In this document: one piece after another, positions 54,739 to 63,234 of the stretch | How the letters are laid out: each line of letters begins with the position of its first letter | How positions within the stretch are numbered: position 1 is the first letter of the stretch | Assembly: GCF_900112525.1 (NCBI RefSeq) | Contig: NZ_FOMD01000006.1 | Span: forward strand, 1-64,000 | DNA from: Klenkia taihuensis | GTDB lineage: Bacteria; Actinomycetota; Actinomycetes; Mycobacteriales; Geodermatophilaceae | Reading direction: 5' to 3' | DNA length: 64,000 nt | Notes under the pieces: model-generated | Database searches by the model: none | Told to the model about the DNA's origin: nothing | What the model saw: the letters and a program-made list of their open reading frames with translations, nothing else | Program-made: the position numbers and the translations under genes

Positions 54739-56801
54739 CCACCATCGAGCGTTCCGTCGGCGCGGGGGTCCGCCGCCTCGACGGCCCGGACAAGGTCCGC
54801 GGCCGCGCCCCCTACGCCTACGAGCACGAGCTGGACGCGCAGGCGGTGTTCGTCGCGATCGTGCAGTCGCCGGTCGCCCGTGGCCGCATCACCGCGATCG
54901 ACGGGTCGGGCGCCCAGGCGGTGCCCGGGGTCCTCGCCGTCCTCACGCACGTGGACGCGCCCCGGCTGGGCGAGGTCGTCGAGGAGCTGCGGGTGCTGCA
55001 GTCCGACGCCGTGCAGTACGCCGGCCAGCCGGTGGCCGTCGTCGTCGCCGAGACCTCCGAGGTCGCCCGCGACGCCGTCGGCCGGGTACGGGTGGAGTAC
55101 GAGTCGGGCGACCCGGACGTCGTCCTGTCCGCCGACCGGGACGACCTGTACGCCCCGGAGAAGCTGATGGCCGGCTTCGAGACCGACTCGGTGATCGGGG
55201 ACGTCGACGCCGCCCTCGCCGAGGCGCCGGTGTCGGTGGACGTCGTCTACGAGACGCCCAACCAGCACAACAACCCGATCGAGATGCACGCGACCGTCGC
55301 CCGGTGGGACGGCGACGTGCTGCGCATGTGGGACGCCAACCAGGGCCCGCACAACCTGGTGCCGGTGATCACCGAGGCCTTCGGGATCACCGAGGACCAG
55401 CTGCACATCACCTCGCCCTACGTCGGCGGGGCGTTCGGCTCGAAGGCCTTCACCCACGTACACCAGCTGCTGGCGATCATGGCCGCGAAGGTCACCGGCC
55501 GGACGGCGAAGCTCGAGCTCACCCGGCAGCAGATGTTCAGCCTGGTCGGCCACCGCACGCCCACCATCCAGCGGCTGCGCCTGGGTGCCCGGCCCGACGG
55601 CACGCTGACCGCGATCAGCCACGAGGTCGTCGAGCACACCTCGCAGAACGCGGAGTTCGCCGAGCAGACGGCGACGGCGACCCGGCTGATGTACGCCGCG
55701 CCCGCCCGCCGGACCACGCACCGGCTGGCCCGGCTCGACGTCCCGGCGCCGACGATCATGCGGGCGCCGGGGGAGGCCCCGGGCATGTACGCGCTGGAGT
55801 CCGCGATGGACGAGCTGGCGGCGGCGCTGGGCATGGACCCCGTGCAGCTGCGGCTGCGCAACGAGCCCGACCGCGACCCCGAGCGCGACGTCCCGTGGAG
55901 CACCCGCAACCTGGTCGCCTGCCTGACCGAGGGTGCGGAGCGCTTCGGGTGGGCCGGCCGTGACCACCGGCCCGGCGTCCGGGAGGAGGGCCGCTGGCTG
56001 GTCGGCACCGGGGTGGCCGCGGCGACCTACCCGACCCGCCGCCGGCCGTCGCAGGCCCGGATCGAGGCGGTGCCGGGGAAGCCGTTCGTCGTCAGCATCG
56101 ACGCCTCCGACATCGGCACCGGTGCCTGGACCACGCTGACCCAGATCGCCGCGGACGCGCTGCGGGTGCCGATGGACCAGGTGGTGCTGCGGATCGGGGA
56201 CAGCCGGCTGCCGAAGGCCTCGGGCGCGGGCGGGTCCACCGGCATCACCTCGTGGGGGCCGGCCGTCGTCGACGCCGCCGAGCAGCTGCGGGACCGCGAC
56301 GTCCCCGCGGGCGGGCTGACCGTCACCGGCTCGTCCGGCCCCGGCGACGAGGCCGAGCAGCTGTCCAGCCACGCCTTCGGCGCGCACTTCGCCGAGGTCC
56401 GGGTGGACCGCGACACCGGCGAGGTCCGGGTGCCGCGGATGACCGGGGTCTTCGCCGCCGGCCGGATCATCAACCCGGTCACCGCGCGGTCGCAGTTCCT
56501 GGGCGGCATGACGATGGGCCTGTCCATGGCGCTGCACGAGGAGGCGGTGCTGGACACCCGCCGCGGGCACTACGCCAACCACGACCTCGCCGAGTACCAC
56601 ATCGCGGCCAACGCCGACGTCGGCGAGGTGGACATCGCCTGGGTCGACGAGGTCGACGAGGCGCACAACCCGCTGGGCGCCAAGGGCATCGGCGAGATCG
56701 GCATCGTGGGGTCGGCCGCGGCCATCGGCAACGCCTACTGGCACGCCACCGGCCGGCGGGTGCGCGACCTGCCGATCACGCCCGACAAGTGGTTCCGGTA
56801 G
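54735..56801 (+). CDS. Molybdenum-cofactor-binding catalytic subunit (PaoC/YagR-like)
   Basis: A 688-residue xanthine-dehydrogenase-family large subunit. The aldehyde-oxidase hammerhead starts the protein (VRRLDGPDKVRGRAPYAYEH). Cofactor-binding segments are SPYVGGAFGSKAF, MRAPGEAPGMYALESAMDELA and GAGGSTGITSWG. The catalytic Glu is Glu654 in KGIGEIGIVGSAAAIGNA. It oxidises aldehydes or aromatic heterocycles by hydroxylation with water. Chaperones for cofactor sulfuration (XdhC-like) are not in the window. ATG 54735 overlaps the FAD-subunit stop. Confidence 0.92.
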   Translation: MTTIERSVGAGVRRLDGPDKVRGRAPYAYEHELDAQAVFVAIVQSPVARGRITAIDGSGAQAVPGVLAVLTHVDAPRLGEVVEELRVLQSDAVQYAGQPVAVVVAETSEVARDAVGRVRVEYESGDPDVVLSADRDDLYAPEKLMAGFETDSVIGDVDAALAEAPVSVDVVYETPNQHNNPIEMHATVARWDGDVLRMWDANQGPHNLVPVITEAFGITEDQLHITSPYVGGAFGSKAFTHVHQLLAIMAAKVTGRTAKLELTRQQMFSLVGHRTPTIQRLRLGARPDGTLTAISHEVVEHTSQNAEFAEQTATATRLMYAAPARRTTHRLARLDVPAPTIMRAPGEAPGMYALESAMDELAAALGMDPVQLRLRNEPDRDPERDVPWSTRNLVACLTEGAERFGWAGRDHRPGVREEGRWLVGTGVAAATYPTRRRPSQARIEAVPGKPFVVSIDASDIGTGAWTTLTQIAADALRVPMDQVVLRIGDSRLPKASGAGGSTGITSWGPAVVDAAEQLRDRDVPAGGLTVTGSSGPGDEAEQLSSHAFGAHFAEVRVDRDTGEVRVPRMTGVFAAGRIINPVTARSQFLGGMTMGLSMALHEEAVLDTRRGHYANHDLAEYHIAANADVGEVDIAWVDEVDEAHNPLGAKGIGEIGIVGSAAAIGNAYWHATGRRVRDLPITPDKWFR

Positions 56802-56808
56802 GGGCCGC

Positions 56809-57291
56809 TCAGCGGGGCGGGGAGAGGTGCGCCTGCAGGGTCTGGCCGATGTCCTGCAGGGCGCGCACCTGCTCGGGGGAGAGCTGGTCGAACAGGTGCG
56901 TGCGCACGCTCTCCACGTGCACGGGCGCGGCCTGCTCCAGGGCGGTGAAGCCCTCGTCGGTGAGGACGGCGAGCTGGCCGCGGCCGTCGTCCTCGCAGAC
57001 CTGCCGGCGCACCCAGCCGCGCTCCTCCAGGCGGGAGACCGCGTGGGAGAGCCGGCTGCGCGAGGACAGGCAGCGGTCGGCCAGGTCGCTCATCCGCAGT
57101 GCGCGGCCGGGGGTCTCCGAGAGCTGCACCAGGATCTCGTAGTAGGCGTGGGAGATGCCGGTCGCGCGGGTGAGCTCGCGGTCGAGCCGGTCCTGCAGCA
57201 GCAGGGTGCTGTAGAGCCAGGCCCGCCAGGCCTGCTGCTCCTCTGCGGACAACCAGCGCGGCTGTGACGGAGCAGACACCTCGTCGGACAT
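56809..57291 (-). CDS. MarR-family transcriptional regulator
   Basis: A 160-residue winged-helix regulator. Helices lead to LRMSDLADRCLSSRSRLSHAVSRLEERGWVRRQVCEDDGRGQLAVLTDEG, the complete wing. ATG 57291 (MSDEV) lies seven bases after a -10-like TACCCT on the reverse strand. It is divergent from yceI, and the intergenic region contains two copies of the same 12-base motif. It probably represses yceI and itself. A ligand is not predictable. Confidence 0.9.
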   Translation of the reverse strand: MSDEVSAPSQPRWLSAEEQQAWRAWLYSTLLLQDRLDRELTRATGISHAYYEILVQLSETPGRALRMSDLADRCLSSRSRLSHAVSRLEERGWVRRQVCEDDGRGQLAVLTDEGFTALEQAAPVHVESVRTHLFDQLSPEQVRALQDIGQTLQAHLSPPR

Positions 57292-57298
57292 GCCCACC

Positions 57299-57304
57299 AG
57301 GGTA
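57299..57304 (-). promoter_or_regulatory. Promoter -10 (TACCCT on the reverse strand) for marR
   Basis: Seven bases separate the hexamer from ATG 57291, and there is no ribosome binding site. This is a leaderless arrangement. Confidence 0.5.
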
Positions 57305-57315
57305 TGGCGGAATGC

Positions 57316-57363
57316 TCAAGCCTTCAACTACGCTACGGTCCAGCGCAGCAGTCAAGCGTTCAA
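57316..57363. promoter_or_regulatory. Two copies of a TTGA-N4-TTGA motif between marR and yceI
   Basis: TCAAGCCTTCAA (57316-57327) and TCAAGCGTTCAA (57352-57363) differ at one base and are 36 bases apart. They flank the presumed yceI -10 (TACGGT, 57334-57339). They are probable binding sites of the adjacent MarR protein. Confidence 0.55.
57334..57339 (+). promoter_or_regulatory. Promoter -10 (TACGGT) for yceI
   Basis: TACGGT would start transcription near 57346 and give a 35-base leader with the GGAGGT site before ATG 57381. The second MarR-type motif lies in that leader. Confidence 0.45.
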
Positions 57364-57380
57364 CGACTTCGGAGGTCACC

Positions 57381-57935
57381 ATGACCAGCACGCAGATCCC
57401 CGGCTACCTGGCCGGCACCTGGGACATCGACGCCAGCCACTCGACCGTGGGCTTCTCGGTCCGCCACATGATGGTCAGCAAGGTCCGCGGCTACTTCACC
57501 AAGTTCGAGGGCGTGCTCGTCACGGCCGAGGACCCGGCGAACTCCACCGTCGAGGCCACCATCGACATGGACTCGATCGACACCCGCCAGGAGCAGCGCG
57601 ACGCCCACATCAAGAGCGCCGACTTCTTCGACACCGGCAACCACACGGTCATGACCTTCCGCTCCACCGCCATCAAGGCCAAGGGCGACGACTGGACCGT
57701 CGAGGGCGACCTGACCATCAAGGGCATCACCAAGCCCACCACCCTGGACCTGGAGCTCAACGGCTTCGGCCCGGACGCCTACGGCGGCACCCGCGCGGGC
57801 TTCTCCGCCAAGACCGACATCTCCCGCAAGGAGTTCGGCGTCGACATCGACATGCCGATGGACGGCGGCGGCGTCGTCGTCGGCGACAAGATCTCCGTCG
57901 AGCTCGAGATCGAGGCCGTGCTCCGCACCGCCTGA
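57381..57935 (+). CDS. YceI-family lipocalin-like protein
   Basis: A 184-residue beta-barrel protein. GTWDIDASHSTVGFSVRHMMVSKVRGYFTKFEG is the YceI signature. MDSIDTRQEQRDAHIKSADFFD and the strand FSAKTDISRKEFG follow. Family members bind polyisoprenoids or amphiphiles. No signal peptide is present, so it is cytoplasmic here, unlike E. coli YceI. ATG 57381 follows GGAGGT. A strong hairpin terminates it 15 bases after the stop. Confidence 0.92.
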   Translation: MTSTQIPGYLAGTWDIDASHSTVGFSVRHMMVSKVRGYFTKFEGVLVTAEDPANSTVEATIDMDSIDTRQEQRDAHIKSADFFDTGNHTVMTFRSTAIKAKGDDWTVEGDLTIKGITKPTTLDLELNGFGPDAYGGTRAGFSAKTDISRKEFGVDIDMPMDGGGVVVGDKISVELEIEAVLRTA

Positions 57936-57950
57936 TCCGCACAGCCCCCC

Positions 57951-57986
57951 GACGGGCCCCGGTGACCTCGGTCACCGGGGCCCGTC
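57951..57986 (+). terminator. Hairpin terminator of yceI
   Basis: A perfect 17-base stem with a two-base loop: arms at 57951-57967 and 57970-57986. GC-rich and without a U-tract. It separates yceI from the alpha/beta-hydrolase gene. Confidence 0.8.
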
Positions 57987-58007
57987 GTCGTCGGGCACGA
58001 TGCGTCC

Positions 58008-58772
58008 GTGACCGTCGAGCTCGCCACCACCACCGAGGGCGCAGGCCCGCCGCTCGTGCTGCTGCACGGCATCACCGAGGACGCCGGGTTCTGGGCGCCG
58101 GTGGTCCCGCTGCTCACCCCCTGGGCCACCGTCACCACCGTCGACCTGCGCGGCCACGGCGCCTCGCCCGACGGCGGCGGCTACGACCTCGAGGACATGG
58201 CCGACGACGTCGCCGCCACCTTCGGCGACGAGCCGCCGCTGGTGGTCGGGCACTCCCTCGGCGGGCTGCTCGCGGTGGTCGTGGCCGCCCGGCACGCCAC
58301 CCGCGGCGTGGTCGACGTCGACCAGCCCCTCGCCCTGGGCGGTCTGCAGGCCGGCGTGCAGCAGGCCGCGCCGCTGCTGCGCGGCTCCACCGCGGAGTTC
58401 GAGGGCTTCATGACCGCGATGTTCGCCTCGATGTCGGGCAGCACGTCCGACGTCGAGTCCGCCGCGCTCGCCGTGCGCCGCCGTCCCCGCCAGGACGTCG
58501 TCACCGGCATCTGGACTCCGCTGCTGGACTGGTCACCGGCCGAGCTGGACGCCTTCGTCGAGCGGACGGCGGCCGCGGTCACCGTGCCGGTGCTGTCGCT
58601 GCACGGCCTGGACCCGGGCCCGGACTACGCCGCCTGGCTGGCCGCCCGCATCCCCACCGCGACGGTCGAGCACTGGACCGACGACGACGGCGCCGACCTC
58701 GGCCACCACCCGCACCTGCGCCGGCCCGAGCGGTTCGCAGCCCGTGTCCGGGAGTTCGCCAGCGGACTCTGA
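58008..58772 (+). CDS. Alpha/beta-hydrolase family protein
   Basis: A 254-residue hydrolase. LVLLHGITEDAGFWAPVVP is the oxyanion strand, VDLRGHGASPDGGGYDLEDMADD the second block, and VVGHSLGGLLAVVVA the nucleophile elbow (Ser). GLDPGPDY carries the acid. The usual C-terminal GHxxH position reads DLGHHPHLRRPERFA. The substrate is unknown. GTG 58008 lies six bases after CACGAT, a weak leaderless-type promoter. Confidence 0.85.
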   Translation: MTVELATTTEGAGPPLVLLHGITEDAGFWAPVVPLLTPWATVTTVDLRGHGASPDGGGYDLEDMADDVAATFGDEPPLVVGHSLGGLLAVVVAARHATRGVVDVDQPLALGGLQAGVQQAAPLLRGSTAEFEGFMTAMFASMSGSTSDVESAALAVRRRPRQDVVTGIWTPLLDWSPAELDAFVERTAAAVTVPVLSLHGLDPGPDYAAWLAARIPTATVEHWTDDDGADLGHHPHLRRPERFAARVREFASGL

Positions 58773-58810
58773 GCCCGCTCCCAGGAACTCCGCGGGGTCG
58801 GGCGACGACA

Positions 58811-59308
58811 GTGCAGGTCGTGCGGTCCGACCTCGTGCGCCCCTGGCTGGCGACGGCCGCCCGGCTGCTGCTGGGCGGCGTCCTCGTCGTCGCCGGCGTG
58901 CTCAAGTTCCCCGACCCGGCCGCCGCGGTGCGCTCCGTCCGCGCCTACCAGCTGCTGCCCGAGCCCCTCGTCGCCCCGGTCGCCTTCGGCCTCCCCGCGG
59001 TCGAGGTGGTCGTCGGGCTGGCGTTGCTGGCAGGGGTGGCCGTCCGCGCAGCCGCGGTGGCCGCCGCGGTGCTGATGGTGGTCTTCCTCGTCGGCATCGT
59101 GTCGGCCTGGGCCCGTGGCCTGCAGATCGACTGCGGTTGCTTCGGCGGTGGGGGTCAGGTGGCCGCGGGGGAGACCCGCTACCTGTCGGAGACCCTCCGC
59201 GACACCGGACTGCTGATGGTCGCGCTCGCGCTGGCCCGCTGGCCGCACTCCCGTCTCGCCCTCGCGAACCGTCTGGAGACCCCGACACCCATGAGCACGA
59301 CCCCATGA
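58811..59308 (+). CDS. MauE/DoxX-family membrane protein
   Basis: A 165-residue membrane protein with four helices. RLLLGGVLVVAGVLKFPDP and GLPAVEVVVGLALLAGVAVR are MauE/DoxX signatures. The loop LQIDCGCFGGGG holds the conserved CxC pair. MauE-like proteins help form disulphides in exported proteins and often sit with thioredoxin-like partners. The next gene, coupled by overlap, encodes such a partner. GTG 58811 is the chosen start. Confidence 0.85.
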   Translation: MQVVRSDLVRPWLATAARLLLGGVLVVAGVLKFPDPAAAVRSVRAYQLLPEPLVAPVAFGLPAVEVVVGLALLAGVAVRAAAVAAAVLMVVFLVGIVSAWARGLQIDCGCFGGGGQVAAGETRYLSETLRDTGLLMVALALARWPHSRLALANRLETPTPMSTTP

Positions 59309-60066
59309 GCACGTCGAGCAAGAAGGAAGCCGCCCGGCAGCGGATCGCCGAGAAGCGCGCCGCCGAGGCCGCCGCCCGCGCCGCCGAGCAGCGCCGCCGC
59401 CGCACCGTCGTCGGCGGCGTGGTCGCCGCGGTGGTCGTGGTGGTCGCCGTCGTGGTGGCGGTCGTGGTGCAGACCAGCCGGACCTCGACGGCGGCCGACG
59501 CGGCCCGCCCGGGCGGCACCTCGGCCGGGGGCAACGGCTACACCTTCTCCGTCGGCACCGGCCCGGTCACCGTGGACGTCTACGAGGACTTCCAGTGCCC
59601 CAACTGCAAGGCCTTCGAGGACGCCGCCGGCGCCACGCTCGAGCAGCTGCAGCAGGCCGGCACCGTGACGATCGTCTACCACGGCATGGCCTTCCTGGAC
59701 TCCTCGCAGAACGACGACTACTCCACCCGCGCGCTCAACGCGGCGGCCGTCGTCGCCTCCGACGCCGGGACGGCGGCCTACCAGCAGTTCCACGACCTGC
59801 TCTACGCCCACCAGCCCGACGAGCGGACCGGCAGCGGGCTCACCGACGACCAGCTGATCGCCTACGCCGAGCAGGCCGGCGCGACCGGTGAGGACGTCGC
59901 CACCGACATCCGTGACCTGGTCTACGGCGACTGGGTGGAGGAGGCCACCGACCAGGCCTCGAAGGACGGCGTGACCGGGACGCCCACCGTCCTCGTCGAC
60001 GGCACGCAGCTGTCCGACCTGTCGGCCGACGGCCTGCGGACCGCGGTCGAGGACGCCGCTGCATGA
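59305..60066 (+). CDS. Membrane-anchored DsbA-like thioredoxin-fold protein
   Basis: A 253-residue protein. A basic, alanine-rich cytoplasmic N-terminus (about 1-34) is followed by one membrane helix (about 35-56) and an extracytoplasmic DsbA domain. The active site is CPNC at 98-101 (EDFQCPNCKAFE), and the cis-proline loop is VTGTPTVLVDG. It matches the actinobacterial DsbA-like oxidases. With the MauE-like protein it forms a probable disulphide-bond system outside the membrane. ATG 59305 overlaps the previous stop. Confidence 0.9.
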   Translation: MSTSSKKEAARQRIAEKRAAEAAARAAEQRRRRTVVGGVVAAVVVVVAVVVAVVVQTSRTSTAADAARPGGTSAGGNGYTFSVGTGPVTVDVYEDFQCPNCKAFEDAAGATLEQLQQAGTVTIVYHGMAFLDSSQNDDYSTRALNAAAVVASDAGTAAYQQFHDLLYAHQPDERTGSGLTDDQLIAYAEQAGATGEDVATDIRDLVYGDWVEEATDQASKDGVTGTPTVLVDGTQLSDLSADGLRTAVEDAAA

Positions 60067-60407
60067 GCGGGGACACTGGGGCCATGTCGAGCAGCACCCT
60101 CGCCCGCACCTCCCTCCCCAGCGCGCTGCCGGTCGCCGTCGGGCTGGCCGCCGGGTTCGCGATCGCGCAGGGCACCGGCGTCCGGGCCCTGGGCGGCGCG
60201 GTGTTCGTCGCCGGCGGGGTGGCCGCCGGCTGGCTGTGGCGCCGCCGCCGCGGCTGGGCCGTCACCGCCGGGCTGGCCGCGGTCTACCTGGTGGCCTTCG
60301 TGCTCGCGCACGTGCTGGCCATCGGCGTGGGCTGGCCGGCGTGGCTGGCCGTGGGCACGGTGACCGTGGTGGCCGCGGCCATCACCTACGGCGTCGCCGA
60401 CCGCTGA
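60063..60407 (+). CDS. Small integral membrane protein
   Basis: A 114-residue protein with three or four membrane helices ([69 protein letters not shown]). I do not recognise a family. It overlaps the DsbA-like gene by four bases (ATGA) and so probably belongs to the thiol operon. A later ATG at 60084 would give a protein seven residues shorter. Confidence 0.68.
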   Translation: MSGDTGAMSSSTLARTSLPSALPVAVGLAAGFAIAQGTGVRALGGAVFVAGGVAAGWLWRRRRGWAVTAGLAAVYLVAFVLAHVLAIGVGWPAWLAVGTVTVVAAAITYGVADR

Positions 60408-60465
60408 GCGACCCCCGCGGGGGAGGGGTGACCGCGCACACGCCGGGGGAGGTCGTCGGAGCGCC

Positions 60466-60494
60466 TACCATGGGAAGGTCGCCGGTCGGCGACC
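60466..60494 (+). promoter_or_regulatory. typA promoter and 5-prime hairpin
   Basis: TACCAT (60466-60471) is a -10. Transcription would start near 60478, exactly at a perfect seven-base stem (GGTCGCC 60477-60483 with GGCGACC 60488-60494, four-base loop). The 65-base leader then leads to ATG 60546. A stem at the very 5-prime end commonly stabilises mRNA. Confidence 0.45.
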
Positions 60495-60545
60495 CCGCGG
60501 CGTGAGGCGCTGCGACATCCCCGAGCTCCTGAGGTGCTGTTCCGC

Positions 60546-62441
60546 ATGCCCACCCGCAACGACCTGCGCAACGTGGCGATCGTCGCCCACGTCGACCACG
60601 GCAAGACGACCCTCGTGGACGCGCTGCTCCGGCAGGCCGGCGCCCTCGGCCGCGCCAAGGGCGAGGGGACCGACAACGACTCCACGCAGGACCGGGTCAT
60701 GGACTCCATGGACCTCGAGCGCGAGCGCGGCATCACCATCCTCGCCAAGAACACCGCCATCCGGCTGGCCGACGCCGACGGCAACCCGGTCGTCGTCAAC
60801 ATCGTCGACACCCCCGGCCACGCCGACTTCGGTGGCGAGGTCGAGCGCGGGCTGTCGATGGTCGACGGCGTCGTGCTGCTGGTGGACGCCTCCGAGGGCC
60901 CGCTGCCGCAGACCCGCTTCGTGCTGCGCAAGGCGCTGGGCAAGGGGATGCCGGTCATCCTCGCGGTCAACAAGACCGACCGCGCCGACGCCCGCATCGA
61001 GGAGGTCGTCGACGAGTGCTACGAGCTGTTCATGGAGCTGCTCGAGGACGCCGGCCTGCCCGCGGAGACCCTCGAGTTCCCGATCGTCTACTGCAACGGC
61101 CGCACCGGCCAGGCCTCGCTGACCAAGCCCGAGAACGGCACCGTCCCCGACAGCCCCGACCTCGGCCCGCTGGTCACCACCCTGCTGGACACCATCCCGG
61201 CGCCGGAGTACGACGCCGAGGAGCCCCTGCGCGCGCAGGTCACCAACCTCGACGCCTCCCCGTTCCTGGGCCGACTGGCGCTGCTGCGCATCCACTCCGG
61301 TGAGATGAAGCGCGGCCAGCAGGTCGCCTGGTGCAAGGTCGACGGCACCATCACCAAGGTCAAGATCACCGAGCTGCTGGTCACCGAGGGGCTCACCCGC
61401 ACCCCGGCCGACAGCGCCGGCCCCGGCGACCTGGTCGCCATCGCCGGCATCGAGGACATCGGCATCGGCGACACCCTGGCCGACCCCGACGACCCGCGCC
61501 CGCTGCCGGCGCTGACCGTCGACGAGCCCTCGATCTCGATCACCATCGGCATCAACACCTCGCCGCTGTCGGGCAAGTCGGGCAAGAAGGTCACCGCCCG
61601 CCTGATCAAGAACCGCCTCGACCAGGAGCTGGTCGGCAACGTCTCGGTGCGCATGCTGCCCACCGAGCGCCCCGACACCTGGGAGATGCAGGGCCGCGGC
61701 GAGCTGGCCCTGGCCATCCTCGTCGAGCAGCTGCGCCGCGAGGACTTCGAGCTCACCGTCGGCCGCCCGCAGGTGGTCACCAAGATGATCGACGGCAAGC
61801 TGCACGAGCCGGTCGAGCGGGTCACCATCGACACCCCCGGCGAGTACGTCGGCACGCTGACCCAGGCGCTGGCCATCCGCAAGGGCCGGCTGGAGAACCT
61901 GGTGCACCACGACACCGGCTGGGCCCGGATGGAGTACGTCGCCCCCTCGCGCGGGCTGATCGGTTTCCGCACCGAGTTCCTGACCGAGACCCGCGGCACC
62001 GGCGTGTTCAACCACGTGCTCGAGGGCTACGAGCCGTGGCTGGGCGAGATGCGCGCCCGGCCCACCGGTTCGCTGGTCGCCGACCGCGCCGGCGTGGCCA
62101 CCACGTACTCGATGTTCTCGCTGCAGGAGCGCGGCCAGATGATGGTCGAGCCCGGCTCGGAGGTCTACGAGGGCATGCTGGTCGGTGAGAACTCCCGTCC
62201 CGACGACATGGACGTGAACATCACCAAGGAGAAGAAGCTCACCAACATGCGCAAGTCCACCTCCGAGGAGCTCGAGCGGCTGATCCCGCCGCGCGTGCTC
62301 AACCTGGAGCAGGCGCTGGAGTTCTGCGCCGAGGACGAGTGCGTCGAGGTCACCCCGTCGGTGGTGCGCATCCGCAAGGTCGAGCTGGACCAGACCGTCC
62401 GCGGCCGCCAGCGCAACAAGAAGCCCAAGGTCGGCGAGTAA
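60546..62441 (+). CDS. typA: Translational GTPase TypA/BipA
   Basis: A 631-residue ribosome-associated GTPase. G1 is AHVDHGKTT (14-22). The [13 protein letters not shown] effector region follows, G3 is [14 protein letters not shown] and G4 is [13 protein letters not shown]. Domains II-V follow, with the BipA C-terminal [18 protein letters not shown]. It helps assemble the large ribosomal subunit and supports growth under stress. The usual start is ATG 60546 behind GAGGTG. The stop is followed by a strong hairpin. Confidence 0.97.
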   Translation: MPTRNDLRNVAIVAHVDHGKTTLVDALLRQAGALGRAKGEGTDNDSTQDRVMDSMDLERERGITILAKNTAIRLADADGNPVVVNIVDTPGHADFGGEVERGLSMVDGVVLLVDASEGPLPQTRFVLRKALGKGMPVILAVNKTDRADARIEEVVDECYELFMELLEDAGLPAETLEFPIVYCNGRTGQASLTKPENGTVPDSPDLGPLVTTLLDTIPAPEYDAEEPLRAQVTNLDASPFLGRLALLRIHSGEMKRGQQVAWCKVDGTITKVKITELLVTEGLTRTPADSAGPGDLVAIAGIEDIGIGDTLADPDDPRPLPALTVDEPSISITIGINTSPLSGKSGKKVTARLIKNRLDQELVGNVSVRMLPTERPDTWEMQGRGELALAILVEQLRREDFELTVGRPQVVTKMIDGKLHEPVERVTIDTPGEYVGTLTQALAIRKGRLENLVHHDTGWARMEYVAPSRGLIGFRTEFLTETRGTGVFNHVLEGYEPWLGEMRARPTGSLVADRAGVATTYSMFSLQERGQMMVEPGSEVYEGMLVGENSRPDDMDVNITKEKKLTNMRKSTSEELERLIPPRVLNLEQALEFCAEDECVEVTPSVVRIRKVELDQTVRGRQRNKKPKVGE

Positions 62442-62481
62442 CCCACCGCCTGCTCCTCCGGCGGCCGCGCGGCCGTCTCCT

Positions 62482-62525
62482 GACGCCGAGGGCCCACGTC
62501 CGCACGGACGTGGGCCCTCGGCGTC
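62482..62525 (+). terminator. Hairpin terminator of typA
   Basis: A perfect stem of 21 base pairs with a two-base loop (arms 62482-62502 and 62505-62525), 40 bases after the stop. It is the longest perfect palindrome noticed in the window. The rest of the 251-base gap before the next gene shows nothing else I can name. Confidence 0.85.
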
Positions 62526-62692
62526 ATCCGGCGCCTGCCCGGTGCCGGGGCGAGTGGAGGCGGGTGGTCACTGCGCGTGAGGGCTGGCCGTGGGGCGGAC
62601 GGGGCGGCTGGGGCGCCGCGTGTCCCGGCGGGGTGCACAGGGAGTCGCCCTAGCGTTGCCGGGCGGGGAGCGGTACGGGGATCGAACGAGGG

Positions 62693-63199
62693 GTGGTGCC
62701 GGTGGCCGACCGGGCGGCGTGGATCGGGGAGCAGGAGCTCCCGGGCTTCCGCGGGGGCATCGACGCGCGGGTCAGCCTGCGCACGGACGCCGGCCCCGGC
62801 CTGCACGGCGCGTGGTGGCCGCGCTCGACCGACCTGGCCGTCGAGCTGCCCGAGCTGGTGGCCGCGCTCGCCCGCCGGGGCGTGCACGTCACCCGGTTCA
62901 CCTACCCGTTCGCCACCTGGCACGCCGTCCCGCGCAAGCTCGCCGTCGGTGACCGGCTGGTGCGGGTGGGCGGCTTCGCCACCGGTGACCCGCAGCTGGT
63001 CTGGCTGACCTGCGCCCCCGACGACCTGCACCTGGAGCTGCTCGTCGTCCCGCCGGGCACCGAGGCGCTGTTCAGCGCCCGGGCGATGCGGATGGCCTCG
63101 GTCCCCGGCGCGGCCCGCAGCGCCCGAGCGGTGCTCACCGCCGCGGGCAGCCACCCGGCGCTGCGCACCGGCGAGATCCCGGTGCAGACCGCCGGCTGA
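62693..63199 (+). CDS. DUF5994-like family protein
   Basis: A 168-residue soluble protein. The core GLHGAWWPRSTDLAVELPELVAALARRGVHVTRFTYPFATWHAVPRKLAVGD fits the actinobacterial DUF5994 pattern of a WWP motif, a W-x-x-x-P-R-K/R segment and the LVVPPGT strand that follows. Function is unknown. GTG 62693 follows GAGG; GTG 62696 and GTG 62702 are alternatives. No operon partner is clear. Confidence 0.72.
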   Translation: MVPVADRAAWIGEQELPGFRGGIDARVSLRTDAGPGLHGAWWPRSTDLAVELPELVAALARRGVHVTRFTYPFATWHAVPRKLAVGDRLVRVGGFATGDPQLVWLTCAPDDLHLELLVVPPGTEALFSARAMRMASVPGAARSARAVLTAAGSHPALRTGEIPVQTAG

Positions 63200-63234
63200 G
63201 GACTACCCCGCGCCCCGGCGTCGTTGTCGGCTGC

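Noticed and set aside
62482-62525. Long palindrome after typA as an insertion-sequence end
   Set aside because: No target duplication or transposase. Position just after a stop codon makes a terminator the simplest reading.
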